A DNA stretch of 64,000 bases, from NCBI RefSeq assembly GCF_014356525.2, contig NC_052507.1, positions 50,256,107-50,320,106 of the forward strand. The letters are read 5' to 3'. Source of the DNA: Nilaparvata lugens. Taxonomy: Eukaryota; Arthropoda; Insecta; Hemiptera; Delphacidae. Made by a program: the position numbers and the translations under genes. Positions 21,824 to 33,905 of the stretch are shown piece by piece (position 1 is the stretch's first letter; the number at the start of each line of letters is the position of its first letter). Below the pieces are notes generated by a model that saw nothing but the letters and a program-made list of their open reading frames with translations, was not told where the DNA came from and did not search any database.

Positions 21824-22390
21824 ATGTACTTAATAAAAACGATCAAGAACAAAATGTTGGAGAAAATAAAATGGAAGAAGGTTGTGTCTGGATCTGGAAT
21901 AATCGGATCTATATTGAACAAAGCAATTGACTTACTACCTGTTGAACTTTATATCCCTGGCTACAATTTTTGTGGCCCTGGCACAAAACATGAAAAAAGA
22001 TTGAAGGAAGGTGATAAAGGAATAAATAAACTTGATGATGCATGCCGGGAACATGATATAGCTTATAGCAATCCCAATCAGAATAGAACAGAAGCTGATA
22101 AGAAACTAGCTGCCCTGGCTTGGGAAAGAGTCAAATCACCTGATGCTAGCCTTGGAGAGCACTCATCAGCATACTTGGTAACAAACTTATTGAATGCCAA
22201 GACTAAATTTGGTGGTGGGTTGTTTCTGAGACCCTACAAAGGGTGTGGGTTGTTTCTGAAACCCTACAAAGGGTGTGGGTTGCAAAAGAATAAGAATAAA
22301 ACAATAAAGAAGAAGGTGAATCAAAAGAGGATACAAGAGACATTGAGGAAAATTCTAAAAAAAAAACACCATTCACAAACATTGAAATAA
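21824..22390 (+). CDS. Polinton minor virion protein with phospholipase A2-like domain
   Basis: A 188-residue basic protein. Near residues 47-52 it has the calcium-loop-like NFCGPGT, and near 73-81 the His-Asp motif DDACREHDIAY. Together these are the signature of the parvovirus VP1-type phospholipase A2 domain. Such domains occur in some Polinton/adintovirus virion proteins, where they are thought to help the particle cross endosomal membrane. Downstream are two tandem copies of a Gly/Phe/Leu-Lys-Pro-Tyr motif (LFLRPYKGCG, LFLKPYKGCG) and a strongly basic tail, features of small virion-core proteins. The frame closes at 22390 shortly after an A10 run (22357-22366), where the protease frame takes over one position back. 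Gene and protease may be expressed as one product, or the copy may be frameshifted. Confidence 0.75.
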   Translation: MYLIKTIKNKMLEKIKWKKVVSGSGIIGSILNKAIDLLPVELYIPGYNFCGPGTKHEKRLKEGDKGINKLDDACREHDIAYSNPNQNRTEADKKLAALAWERVKSPDASLGEHSSAYLVTNLLNAKTKFGGGLFLRPYKGCGLFLKPYKGCGLQKNKNKTIKKKVNQKRIQETLRKILKKKHHSQTLK

Positions 22391-22752
22391 TAGATTATGC
22401 AAGAAAACTTGAATTATCACTACGAGGTGTCTACATGAGAGATAGTCTACCAGAAATACCACTCAAAGATCTAGAAATTGGTGTAATCAATTTGGATGAT
22501 GAAAGCAGTACAGGAAGTCATTGGACATGTTATATTAAATGTAACAATACATGTGACTATTTCGATAGTTTTGGAAATTTGAGTCCTCCACTTGAATTTA
22601 TGGCTTATATGAAAGATATAAAAATACATTACAACAATAAGAAGTATCAAGAAATCAATGACAATTCAATAGTATGTGGTCATTTATGTTTATTGTGGTT
22701 GTATAAAAAATATGTTCTCATTAACAGCAAATCAAAATCCACTGGTAAGTGA
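22300..22752 (+). CDS. Polinton adenovirus-type cysteine protease
   Basis: The protein has the adenain/Ulp1-fold motifs: catalytic His in SHWTCY, acidic partner in YFDSFGNLSPP and catalytic Cys in CGHLCLLWLY. It would process capsid precursors during maturation. The frame is open from 22300, after stops at 22291 and 22297, but the first ATG is at 22435. Residues conserved in the family (TPFTNIEIIDYARKL) lie upstream of that ATG, so the true N-terminus is encoded earlier. That points to translation from the preceding PLA2 frame, by frameshift or by a former fusion. The 3' end overlaps the penton start by 41 bases. Confidence 0.8.
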   Translation, partial: NNKEEGESKEDTRDIEENSKKKTPFTNIEIIDYARKLELSLRGVYMRDSLPEIPLKDLEIGVINLDDESSTGSHWTCYIKCNNTCDYFDSFGNLSPPLEFMAYMKDIKIHYNNKKYQEINDNSIVCGHLCLLWLYKKYVLINSKSKSTGK

Positions 22753-23395
22753 TATTTTCCCACCAGTACAACTGGAAACATCTAGCAAATATGAAGTAGC
22801 CCTAATAGATCTATATACATACAATACAATTCCAAATATTGAAAACAATATCAATGATACGTTTAGCTATAATGGAAAACAAGTGAAAATACCAGTAGGG
22901 TCATATGAATTGGATGATATAGTAGATTATATACAAGATAAATTATCTCTTACAAGTGGTCAACTGAAAATCAAAGCTAATAATAATACACTACAGTGTG
23001 AGTTATATGCAGATAGAGAAATTGATATCAGTATGAAAGATAGTGTTGCTCCAATTCTTGGATTCCAACACATGAAGCTAGAAGCTAATAAATGGCACAT
23101 ATCTACAAAACCAGTTCACATTATGCGTGTGAATAGCATCACAGTAGAATGTAATATTGCAGAAGGATCTTATGATAATGGTAGTGAAGGTCACATACTG
23201 TATGAGTTCTATACAACTGTACCACCAGGTTTCAAAATAATTGTATCTCCAAAAACTGTAGTTTACCTACCAATCAATACAAACCGAATAGATCACATTC
23301 GTGTGAAACTAATAGATCAAAATAATGAATTGATCAATTTCCGAGGAGCAACTATAACTGTTCGTTTACATGTAAGAAAATCACCAACTATATAA
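22712..23395 (+). CDS. Polinton minor capsid (penton) protein
   Basis: A 227-residue protein with the Polinton penton layout. An N-terminal segment (VALIDLYTYNTIPNI) precedes beta-rich repeats expected for a single jelly-roll and a C-terminal strand (ATITVRLHVRK). Pentons form the five-fold vertices of the capsid. I chose the ATG at 22712 because the 12 codons upstream overlap the protease and do not look conserved. The frame is intact, unlike most neighbours. It sits in the usual protease-penton-capsid order. Confidence 0.8.
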   Translation: MFSLTANQNPLVSDIFPPVQLETSSKYEVALIDLYTYNTIPNIENNINDTFSYNGKQVKIPVGSYELDDIVDYIQDKLSLTSGQLKIKANNNTLQCELYADREIDISMKDSVAPILGFQHMKLEANKWHISTKPVHIMRVNSITVECNIAEGSYDNGSEGHILYEFYTTVPPGFKIIVSPKTVVYLPINTNRIDHIRVKLIDQNNELINFRGATITVRLHVRKSPTI

Positions 23396-23528
23396 AAATA
23401 ACGTTGATATTCTCAAGTAGTGGAAATAATAATGATAAATCAACATAAACTCATACCCAAAAACATTAAACTATTACAAAGATTAGGATTTATTGTATAT
23501 GATAAAAATAAGAGAAGAAATAATTATA
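23396..23528. other. Short spacer before the major capsid gene
   Basis: AT-rich, no gene. An ATG at 23493 lies in frame with the capsid start but is less likely than 23529. Confidence 0.4.
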
Positions 23529-24756
23529 ATGTCTCATCCAAAAGATATGAATACTATTGATACAATATTCAATGTCTCAGAAAAACCAAACTTTGATGAG
23601 AGTATAACAAAGTTTGAATATCATACACACACTCCTTATGCATCTCAAACATTCAACCACAATGATGAAATACGTATAAATTTGAATCAACAAGATGTCT
23701 ATACACTACCCAGTAAAAGTTTCCTTCTAATTGAAGGACAAGTTGAGGTTAAGAAAGCAGATGATACTAAAACTGAAAATTATTCACTAATTAATAATGG
23801 AGTAGCTTATTCATTTGATGAAATCAGATATGAACTTGGTGGTGTGGAAGTTGATTGTACACATAATCTTGGTATTACAACTACAATGAAAAATCTTCTC
23901 AGTGAAACAGCACTCAATACAAAAGTGTGGGAGAATGCAGGATGGGAATTGGATGGATGGAATAAAATTGACAAATTTCAGTTTTTGTATACCTTTGGAG
24001 ATGTGGTTGGGTGTAATGGAAGACTACAAGAAAGTTATATTGAATGTTCATCAGGAAATTATTCTATTAAGATCTTCAACAGATACAGATGCAGTGACTA
24101 CCACTGATGGAGCTACAGTTAAAATCAATATTACAAAGATACAATAGAAAGTACCCTATATACATGTTTCTGATCACATTCGGCTTGATTTGTTGAACCT
24201 ATCACACACAGATAAACCAATTAATATACCTTTTAGATCATGGCAGATACATGAGTATCCAACACTTCCTCAAACTACTACTCATCAATGGACAGTTAAA
24301 ACAGCTTCACAAATGGAGAAGCCTAGATTCATTATTCTAGGCTTTCAAACTGATAAGAAAAATAAACTGAGTGCAAACAAGTCATATTTTGATCTATGTG
24401 AACTACACAATGTTCGTCTCTATTTGAATGCACAATACTTCCCCTATGACAATATAATGAGAAGCAAACACTTGCTCCATCATATTTTCAGTAGCTTCCC
24501 ACATGCTTACTATCCACATACTAACAGTAACAATCTTACTTCAATATCATATAATACATTCATTGAAAAGGCTGCACTAATAGTAATAGATTGCAGTCGT
24601 CAAAATGAATTGTTGAAATCTGGTGCACTAGATGTTAAACTTACATTTGAAACTAATGAAAATATACCTGATAAAACATCTGCCTATTGTCTAATTCTTT
24701 ATGATAATGTGTATGAATACACACCATTGAGTGGTATGGTTAGAAAAGTAATGTAG
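23529..24756 (+). pseudogene. Polinton major capsid protein (double jelly-roll), broken
   Basis: The N-terminal half (MSHPKDMNTIDTIF through a segment near KFQFLY) and the C-terminal half (EYPTLPQTTTHQW through YEYTPLSGMV) match the Polinton double jelly-roll hexon family by motif and order. The hexon builds the faces of the icosahedral capsid. Two lesions are visible. The frame changes near 23970-23985, and an in-frame TAG lies at 24145-24147, at a position where the family has tryptophan. Homology continues without a gap across both, so the gene was intact not long ago. Total span is about 409 codons. Confidence 0.82.
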
Positions 24757-24954
24757 AAGATTACAATAATTATAAAACCTTATAATAGAGAATTAATTAC
24801 AGCATCAAAGTGGAAAATTTTTCATAAAAATTAATAGAGAGAATAATTAATTTTAAGCCTCTACAAGGTTTTAATATTATAACTGAAGAAATACAGGAAT
24901 AATTGATAATTCTAAATATTTTTCTTACAAATACACACCTACCTACCTACCTAC

Positions 24955-27900
24955 CTAGCTAGATAGTGATCTCACCCTTTTGGTAGCAGCATGCTCATCA
25001 TCACACCTCCTTTTACTGTTCTGAATATCTTTATGTCCCCAAGCCAATGTATTTATTCGATCATTTCTTATGAATATTTATCATCATAGGGCCTAAGAGC
25101 AACCTTCTCCTGGTTTTCAGTTGTGACAATATGTAGTTTACTTACAATATGTACAGATTTTATTGTATGCTCAACACCTTCAAACAAACATTTTTTGTAC
25201 AACTTGAATTGTAATTGGTTTCTTTGAGCACTCTTTGGAACACCCTTGGCCACCTTCTTTTCTTCACAGTTAGAGAATATAAATGAGTACATTTTTGCTT
25301 GTAATCCTATAAATTCAGTTATAATTCTGCCACCATTCTCATCTTTAAATTTACCAATTACTTTTTTATTCTCCTCATTATAACATGGGTGATTTTTAGG
25401 AAAGTTTGATGTGTCAAATAAATGTTTATATTTTCAATATCTTCATAAATATCTACAGTCTCTATCACATACATAAAACTATCAGTATCAGACATCAAAA
25501 CTTCATATTTGTCTTTGAATATATTCTTGATTTGTTGTAATGGAAATCGTACATAACATTTTTGCTGTGTTCCAATATTACAGCACCAAAAAAAATTGGT
25601 TTGTTCAATACAACTTTAATTTTATTCAAGCACACACCAGTAACATTCTCATTATATGGAAACCAATTTTTTACTCTTGGCTTGGAGATGATTCTGTCTA
25701 GTTTCTCTTCATCTATTAGAATTTCAAAGTCTGTATGGTTTTTAACATTCATGAGAGTGCAGCCATAACAACTATTATTAATCAACTTGTAAAGGGTTCG
25801 ATCAAATTCATTATCTGCTACTGTCCTTAATTATTGTGTATTCATATCAATGAAAGGTTTCATCCATCTACTTTGTTCGAATTTTATACCTCTGTGTACT
25901 TTTTTCAACACCATACCAAATTCCAAGTAGAGTTTTAGATTATCAGAATATATTACATATTTTTCTTTGTTTGTGAATGTTGCTATTAGTTTCTCATATC
26001 TACCAGTAGGTGATGTTTCTTTCAAGGGTGCTAGAGGGAAACAATTGTGTGTGCTTTGAAGGTGAGAGGGGTATTCCAGGTCCACTTCCAACATGTACCC
26101 TAAACTTGAATCAGTTATTTTTTGAGGATCAAATTCTTCTATTTCTCTTTTACTCATCCATTCAAATTTTGAATGTGGAAGATTTCCAGACATACCCACG
26201 GCGTACAAATTATTACAATCCCAATAGATTTTGTATGTTTCTGGCTCATTTATGTTGAAATTACTCATATATCTATTGTTTGCTTTTGCATATCTCTTAG
26301 GAATGACACTTATCCCCCCTCTTATTCCTTTTTCAAAGAATAGGTGCATATCAATATCATTCAAGAGTTCGAGCTCTACTCCTGTAATTTTCATCATAGC
26401 AAACCAAGAATAATGTGGAAGAGAGAAGGAGTGAGCTGGGTCTAGATTATAGGTACGCATGATACTTGTTCGAAAATTCTGAAAAATGTCTGCTAATAGA
26501 AGAATGTCGGTTTTTAAGTAAAGGTCATGGTATTCAGCAAGATTTTTCATGTTGAAATGCTTCCAAATGTTCTGTGCATGCTGATATTCTGTTTCAGTGA
26601 TTTGACTGTCGGTTAGTCTACTGTAGAATTTATCAATAGTAGGTAATTTCGTTCCTTGGTATTGCTCAAAACTATTCATATATTCGTATGGGTAAAATTG
26701 TTTTGTTTTCAATAGGTCTGCTTTATTTGAGGAGAAATGTTTTGATATAAGATCAAATTTTGAATTGATCTCAGCCAATTTCTCAAGAGATGAATTCAAG
26801 AAATTGAGAGAATCAATAAATCTTAGTGTATCATTCAATGTTATAGAGATAATTTTCTCACTAGTCTTGGCAATACAGCTTATTTTTTTCTTATAATTAG
26901 TCAATGCTTGTATTATAAAATGTGAATCATATCCTGAAAAATTATGAGACACTACTGGTATCTTTTCAACTTTTCCTGCATTTAAATTACAATTGTTGTG
27001 GGCTGCACCCAGGTACATCCCATTTGAATGTGAGTGGTGCCTAACCCTATAAAACTGTAAACGTTTATTACATAAGCAACACAATGTTTCCTCTAAGAAT
27101 TTTCCATTCTCTTCAGAACTAATGGTCATGGGGATATTTTGTTTCAATTTATCTTTCAGAGTAATACCATATTCATCTAATTCACCTATAAATTTCTCAA
27201 TTAAGGTTTCAGATTCTGTAAGGGAATTTGCTCTTACAATTTTAGGACCGCAGTGAATATTTCCACTTTCATTTACAATAACATATCCATATCCACAAGG
27301 AATGTGTTCTCCATTGATGATTAGACACTCAAGGTCTGCATAAATGATATAGGGAACTCTAAGTGTATAGGAGAAATTTTTGAATGTTAAAATTTCATGT
27401 TCTTTTTGTGGCATTTCTACTCTCTGAGTTTTCCCCAGAGAGCATGATTCAATATGATTGTTCAATTTTTGTAGGGCATTTTTCTAGTAAATTTATGAAA
27501 ACAGTGTGGACATATTTCTGCTTTATATCCATGTTTAGTGTCATTGGACAATAATCTTGATAGATTTTTTACAAGTTGTAAAGCGGTCTTTCACACGCCT
27601 CATGTTGCAAGCCAAATCATGTAAGGCTGTATTTAAATGCCCCACGTTGTGTCGGCAAATCATGTAAAGCTTCTCCTGGGGGAGTCACTCTCACCTCCAA
27701 GAACAAGTCGATACACGTAGTGTGAATCTTGCACTGAATCAATGGTGTTGAGGTTATAAATTTTGTAACTGCGTGCGTGGACGCTAAGTGTACACCAGAC
27801 TGATTGATTCACTACAAGATTCAATACAATTGTCGGAATCGCAGGAGGCCTAAACGCTCGCTCACCCTTGATTCTTCTTATGACAGATTGTATGGTGATG

Positions 27901-30900
27901 AAATTTTTATAAGCAGTGTAGCGGACGCTAAACACTGAATACGGATACCTTAAAATTATTACCTGTGAAGAATGGGCATACAAAATCATACAGGTCGAGC
28001 AAAAATCCCGATGTAGATAATTTACGGGACTGCGTCTCTAATAAGTTCTGAAGGATTAAAATAGGGTACAAGAACCAGATATCGTTCAGAATATATTTCG
28101 AGAACAGAGTCTTGTCGGGTTTTAAGCTCTATTGTAGGAAATTATATGATCGCCAGCTGCATCTGCTCTACAGTTGATGTATTCGCTCCTAAGTCGAAGT
28201 TGGTAACAGATAAAAGCTGATATATGAGCAGGTAAGGACAGAGAATAAATATCTCGATCTGACCCCACTCACTACATCCACTTAGACCTGTTCCAATATC
28301 CAGCTTACTTCAATTATTTCACTGATCGTATTCGATCGGTTCTTGATAATATAGAACGTATCAGACACAATAATTGACAGGCTTGAGAAATAATCGAACT
28401 CAGAAGACGGATTAACAAAATTGAAATATATTATAATAAAATATATGATCACACAGTGCAGATTCGGAATTTGATTTACAGATTGGTAATAATTTAGCAT
28501 TAACAAAGATGATTAGCAATTTTCTTGTATTTGCATGACACCATGCATGATTCGACAGAATTTTACAATTGATAAAATTTAACAGTTTTGAAAAAATAGT
28601 GAAAAATGAATTAAAAAATGTTTTTTAAAATTGTTCGGGGTCGTGGTTCTGGCAGCGGAGGATAGTTAATCAACCACAAGTTCTTATAAATTCTATACTG
28701 AAAATTCTAAGTAAAATTCTAAATAAATTCTAGGCTCTTAATGACTAATAAGCGCTTGTCGGCGTGGCCAATAATTTAACGAAGAAAATTTTATATCTTT
28801 CTGCACTGTAATATTTTTCGAAGCGTAGATTGGGGCCCCTTTAAATTTATAACTCACGTGAAACTCCTTGACGGTCGTGGTTTTCTTCTTTAGATCAAAA
28901 TCGTTTGATCGACGGCGGTCCAGGCTTCGGTCTCAGCACGTGTGGAATTTTAATTTAATATTTCCTTCACCAAATTAATTAAGGGATAATTTAACTTTAA
29001 ACTTTTAATTTATCGATTGATGAAAATAGATTTACAACTAACAATTAGAATAGCCTAAAATATTGGCTCACAAATAGAACATATAAAATCGAACGAAAAT
29101 CTTACAAATAGGTCTTGGTAACTTTAATGAGGTCTGAACGGTGAGGATTTCAAAAGGGAAGTGAAGTCTTTTCTCTAAGCTTCTTGGCTAGAGCTTTCTT
29201 TCTGAGAATCTCGGTGTAATAAATTTGCATGAAAATTTGCCATTGGTAGGACGATTGTGACGTAGACGTGACATCAGTGGCAAGCAATAGAATATAATTC
29301 TTTTAATTACAATAATAATTCAATTTATATAATTCTTAAAACTGCTTAATCTCCTAGACATAGTTCCTCTTATACAATGTACATGTGCTAGCATATATGA
29401 TAGGGCAGGTTTGTTGTCTGATAGCAGATTAACATATGTTGTTTTCAAATGATCACCTTTTTGGTGCTATTTCTATGCACTATGATTGGCTTAGACCTGC
29501 CAAAGAGATTCAATCACCATGTGGTTCAGTTGAAATAATAATTAATAAATTAATATTCTTATACAATTCTTATTATGTCTGAGACTGTTATAATTAATTT
29601 CTGCCGTCTTTATCAATAATATAAAGTTCATGTTATGACCTAGTTAGTTACAATAATACTTGACATTATGATATAATTTTTTAAGTAATAAATAAGTTCA
29701 ACAATAATTCATACATTTTATTTTTTATTCGAAATTCTTGGTCCTTTATTGATAGTTTTTTACTTTTTAGAAATAATATTATAGCTTGCATGAATCTGGC
29801 ATGACATTTTAAAATACGTTGAATCAGTCAGCTGTGTTTGAGCTGCTTTAAAACATCTGATCAATAGTAAACAAAGTGTAACCTCAAAATTCAATGAGCA
29901 ATTCATAAATGGTTCGTGCTTTATTTGCAGAATAATTATAATTTTATTAAATAATTTTCTAGAAAATATGCAGTACAGAACGGTACTCTTATCTAATATA
30001 CAGTTACTGATAAGTACGCTTTATCGCTCGGTCGCTAACCATTCCTTTAGCAAATTCTTTCATTTTAAAAGGTAATCACAATCTTTCTCTCTTCTCATGA
30101 GGTATATTTTAAAAAAATTCATCACAAAGTGTATAATGCTTTTTATCTTTACTTGATAATAATAATAGTGTAGTCTTGTGCTGCCGATCTTTATTTTTTG
30201 ATATAAGTAATGGATAGAAGGTATGATTTTCATGAGCAATAACATTTATACCTATGGTTAGGTTTTGTTTTTCGAATTTTGAAATATCTTCCAGACTAAG
30301 TGGGAAATTTAGATCATTGATATTGATTAGATTCAATAATTTTTTCAAGTCTCCAACTCTATTAATCCTCTTATTATGGAAGAAAGCTAAGACAGACCAA
30401 TTAAATGAAAGACTATCATCACTTTTCACATTCACTATAGCTTTCTAATCTGTTATGAACTTCGGTATAGGAATGAATGATGATTCACTTGAATTTAAGG
30501 AACAAAGTCTAAACAAATTCCTCACGAGAGTATAGTGTTTCTTACCATTTGATTCTAAAAGTAAAAGCGTAATTTTATGCTCTCTCTGTTGATTTTCTGA
30601 TGTAAGTAATGGATATACAATTTCATTTTCATATCCAACAACATTTATAGATATAGTTGGGTTTTGTTTTTCGAATTTTGAAATATCTTCCAAACTAAGT
30701 GGGAAATTTAGATCATTGATATTAATTAGATTTAATAATTTTTTCAAGTCACTAACTCTATTATGTGTTCTATTATTATGAAAATAAGCTAGAACAGACC
30801 AGACAAAACATAAATCATCTACATTCCTGATATTTAAAATGACTCTTTTAACTGCTATTCTTTTGGGTGTCAAGACATATGAACCTGTCCCATGTATGCG

Positions 30901-31346
30901 GGTGAATATTTCACTATATTCAAATCAAATCTTTGAAACTCATCAATTACCCACCCACTACCATTTTGAATGAATTTATCAAACTTTTCATTTATTATAT
31001 TTTCAGCCTCCTCCCATTGCTTATGGAATTCATTGATATGATTATGAATATTGATAATTGATCTTGATTTTCCATGAAATGTAGGTGTGATTTCCAATTG
31101 ATCAACATCAGTTACAATTTTTCTTAAATTCACTTGTAAACTAACAAACCATTCAACATTTCCATTAAATTTTTTCGATTTTGAAAGCATTATTTCCAGA
31201 ATACTTGGTCTAAATTGTTCAAATAGTATCTTAATATCAGTAGTCAAGAATTCTGTCCATTTATATAAGATAACATTACCATTAATACTCGTCACCATTT
31301 TTTTATATAGAGAGGAAAGCAATCTGGTTTGTGGCTTGTGGTCCAT
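24955..31346 (-). pseudogene. polB: Polinton protein-primed DNA polymerase B, multiply interrupted
   Basis: This is the replicative polymerase of the element, read right to left. The N-terminal region lies at 31346-30130, with an upstream helical part (31346-30870) and two tandem copies of a WSVLA..LNFPLSLEDISKFEKQN module. A C2H2-like finger (CPHCFHKF) lies near 27510. The exonuclease motifs YADLECL and SGYDSHF fall within 27465-25831, as does polymerase motif A (DCNNLY). Motif B (NNSCYG) is near 25760 and motif C (DTDS) near 25485. The C-terminus ends at 24955-24957. Lesions include frame changes near 30880, 27480, 25540, 25420 and 25080, an in-frame TAG at 30445, an in-frame TAA at 25831, and a 2.55 kb LTR insertion at 27577-30126. 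Some sites fall in homopolymers and could be read errors; the LTR insertion cannot. Confidence 0.88.
27577..30126. mobile_element. Solo LTR inserted in the polymerase gene
   Basis: A 2550 bp insertion begins TGTAAAG and ends ATCACA (TG...CA ends), flanked by a 4 bp target duplication AAGT at 27573-27576 and 30127-30130. The polymerase homology continues on each side. There is no coding region inside, so it is a solo LTR or a very short non-autonomous element. Parts resemble the E3 LTR in motif order (aactccttgac, agcgctt), which suggests a related family. Confidence 0.65.
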
Positions 31347-31534
31347 TGTAAATCTGGTACTGAAATGAGAATGAAGTTGTTATACATCTATTTATATAGG
31401 TTAAATTGCAATCTAAAACAATGTTTGAGGAATATAACAAATTGAACTTATTCCTGATTGATTTACTCTCAAACCTACAAAATAATCTCCTAATTGTTTT
31501 TGAACCTATTCCATTGTGAGATAAGAAAAAACAC
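31347..31534. promoter_or_regulatory. Divergent intergenic region, polymerase / integrase
   Basis: The polymerase starts leftward and the integrase side starts rightward from this 190 bp AT-rich gap. It is presumably a bidirectional promoter; no specific motif could be supported. Confidence 0.3.
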
Positions 31535-31783
31535 ATGAAAAAAGTTAGATTTGCTCCTGAAAATAGATTGGTTTCAATGAATATTTTACACACCTATAAC
31601 TATGCAATGAAACAATCCAGGGATGGGACAATCTGCCAACAATCTTGCATGGATCGATTACATTTTCAAGATAGAATTGATAGAATTGGTAGAATTGTAG
31701 AAAGTATACAAACAGAAAGCCATCGAACAAAAATGTATAATCAATTAAAAAATAATGTCAACAAGAAAGAAACTTACACATGA
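31535..31783 (+). CDS. Small unknown ORF upstream of the integrase
   Basis: An 82-codon frame starting MKKVRFAPENRLVSMNI that overlaps the integrase start by 29 bases. It contains two cysteines five residues apart (CQQSC) and charged helical sequence. It may be an independent small Polinton gene or a displaced N-terminal part of the integrase, but neither is certain. I recognise no family. Confidence 0.35.
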   Translation: MKKVRFAPENRLVSMNILHTYNYAMKQSRDGTICQQSCMDRLHFQDRIDRIGRIVESIQTESHRTKMYNQLKNNVNKKETYT

Positions 31784-32688
31784 GCTGCATGGTAGAGTCA
31801 GACGTAATTTCCTAACACGTCGCACTGAAATAAAAGGTCTAACAGATTTATATCAAGCTGATATTGTTGACATGTCCAACTACAGCACATTTAATAAAAA
31901 CTTTGGGTACATACTAACTGTAATCAACTGTTCCAGTGAATTTGCATTTGCAATACCAATAAAAACTAAAACTGGAAATAAGGTGGCAGCAGCATTGAAG
32001 CCAATACTTGAGAAGCACAAAATAGTTAATTTCCAAACTGATGCAGGTAAAGAATTCTACAACGCAGCTGTTCAGAATCTATTCAAAACTCATAAAATCA
32101 ATCATTACAGTACATATAGATAGTGATAAAAAAGCAGCAATTTGTGAGCGCTTCAATCGAACTCTCAAAGAGAATATGTTCCATGAATTCACAATACAGA
32201 GTAATCATAAATGGCTGGAACTACTACCTAAACTAATAACTAATTACAATAACAGTGTCCACAGAACAATTCGAATGAAACCTGTTGAGGTGAATAGGAA
32301 AAATGAGAAATATGTGCTGATGAATATAGAGAAAGCTAGCATGCGTTAAACATTCAAACAGATGAAAACAAAGTATAAGATTGGCGATAAAGTACGAATT
32401 AGTCGCTACAAAAGTATATTTGATAAAGGCTATCTAGCAAACTGGACAAAAGAAATATTCACTGTACACAATATACTCCCTACCATTCCTTTCACGTATC
32501 ATCTGAGAGACATTAGTCATGAAATCATTGAAGGTACATTCTATGAATATGAAATGCAAAAAACAAAATATCCTGATGTCTATCTAATTGAGAAAGTACT
32601 GAAGAAGAGAGATGGTAAGATGTATGTTAAATGGCTTGGTTTTGATTCAAAATATAATTCATGGGTTGAAGGTGATGATATGATGTGA
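31755..32688 (+). pseudogene. Polinton retroviral-type integrase with chromodomain, broken
   Basis: The DDE integrase core is visible: first Asp in YQADIVDM, second in QTDAGKEF and the catalytic Glu in ERFNRTLKE. An SH3-like C-terminal part follows (YKIGDKVRISRYKS), then a chromodomain (VYLIEKVLKK...VKWLGFDSKYNSWV) at the very end. The integrase inserts the linear element, giving the 6 bp duplication; the chromodomain may guide it to heterochromatin. Lesions are a tandem 4-base repeat (atagatag, 32116-32123) that shifts the frame and an in-frame TAA at 32347-32349. No N-terminal HHCC zinc finger is evident. Confidence 0.85.
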
Positions 32689-32949
32689 TATAATAAAAAA
32701 TATGTTCAAATTCAAACAGCATAAATCAAAACTACCATTAATAAACTTCGACAAGTATTTTAATGATAACAGGAAACTTAAGATTTCAAAAAGACACAGT
32801 GAACTCTTACCAAACTCTATAAGATGTATTGTGTGTGGCCCAAGTAATTCTGGGAAAACAAATACAGTTTTCAATTTATTATTTGCAGAGAATGGGATTA
32901 AATTCTTACACTTGAATATATTCACTGGATCACATCAGCAAGATAAGTA

Positions 32950-33905
32950 CGAGGGTAGGCTGATAACTACTGCACACATGCTTGTAGAGCACAATCTAAA
33001 TAAACTTGAGAAGCGCGCCTGGTGGCATGTGGAAGTACTATTTCTCCTCTACACGGCTGCGCAGTTTGAAAGCGTTGTGTTCATCCAGTTTGGTTTGGTT
33101 AGTGAAAGTATGGCGTCGTGTTCTGGTGTTATGTCAACGTGAATTAAACAACGCGCTGTATTTTTAACTGCTGGGAAAGTGAATCCTAGTGAGATTCATC
33201 ATCGTTTAAAGGCTGTTCATTGTGACGATACTGTTGATAGGTCTACCATATAGGCAAAGCGCTGAATATCGTCATCCACATTCTCCTGTTGTGAAAAAGT
33301 TCAAAACACAACCGTCCGCAAAAAAATTCTTTTGACTGTGTTTGTGTTTTGGGATGCTCGCAGAGTTTATGTGACTGATTATCTGGAAAGAGGGGCAACG
33401 GTAAATTCTGCTCAGTATATAAAGACTCTGAAACACCTCCGACGTCGAGTTTGTCATGTTAGAGGCAGCCTGGCGCCAATAATCTTGCAACATGACAACG
33501 CTCGACCACACACTTCGCGTGCAACTGAAGAGGCTCTGAGAAACCCGAAGTTTGAACCGATTCCCCACCCTCTGTATTCTCTCGACCTTGCGCCTTGTGA
33601 TTTTTATTTTTTTCCTCTACTCAAGAGAGACCTGAAGGGAAATCATTACAGCTCGGACAGTGAAGTGAAGGCAGCTGTCGCGTCATGAGTTTGAGAAAAG
33701 TCGGAAGAATTTTTCAGTGACGGAATAAAAAAACTTGTAACACGTTGGGAGAAATGTGTAATGCTTAACGGTGACTATGTAGAAAAATAAATACATGATT
33801 TTGAAGTTAAAGGTTTGTACTTTAATTTATTGTTTACCGAATCTTGCTATTTGCTTTTGTTTACCTTCTACAAGCATATGTGCATTACTTATCAGCCTAC
33901 CCTCG
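32950..33905 (+). mobile_element. Mariner element, internally deleted, inside the ATPase
   Basis: The inverted ends CGAGGGTAGGCTGATAA (left) and the matching right end share about 35 bp. TA dinucleotides lie at 32948-32949 and 33906-33907. At 956 bp it is shorter than a full mariner (about 1.3 kb). Confidence 0.88.
33040..33788 (+). pseudogene. Decayed mariner transposase
   Basis: Only the C-terminal half is readable (33332-33688), with HDNARPH carrying the second catalytic Asp and SLDLAPCDFY the third, 34 residues later (DD34D, classical mariner). The N-terminal half is present as scattered frames with stops, and part of the catalytic core with the first Asp is missing. This copy cannot make an active transposase. 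Confidence 0.8.

Noticed and set aside
25562..25768. Plus-strand frames inside 24955-31346
   Set aside because: They are antisense to the polymerase, which has recognisable motifs on the minus strand.
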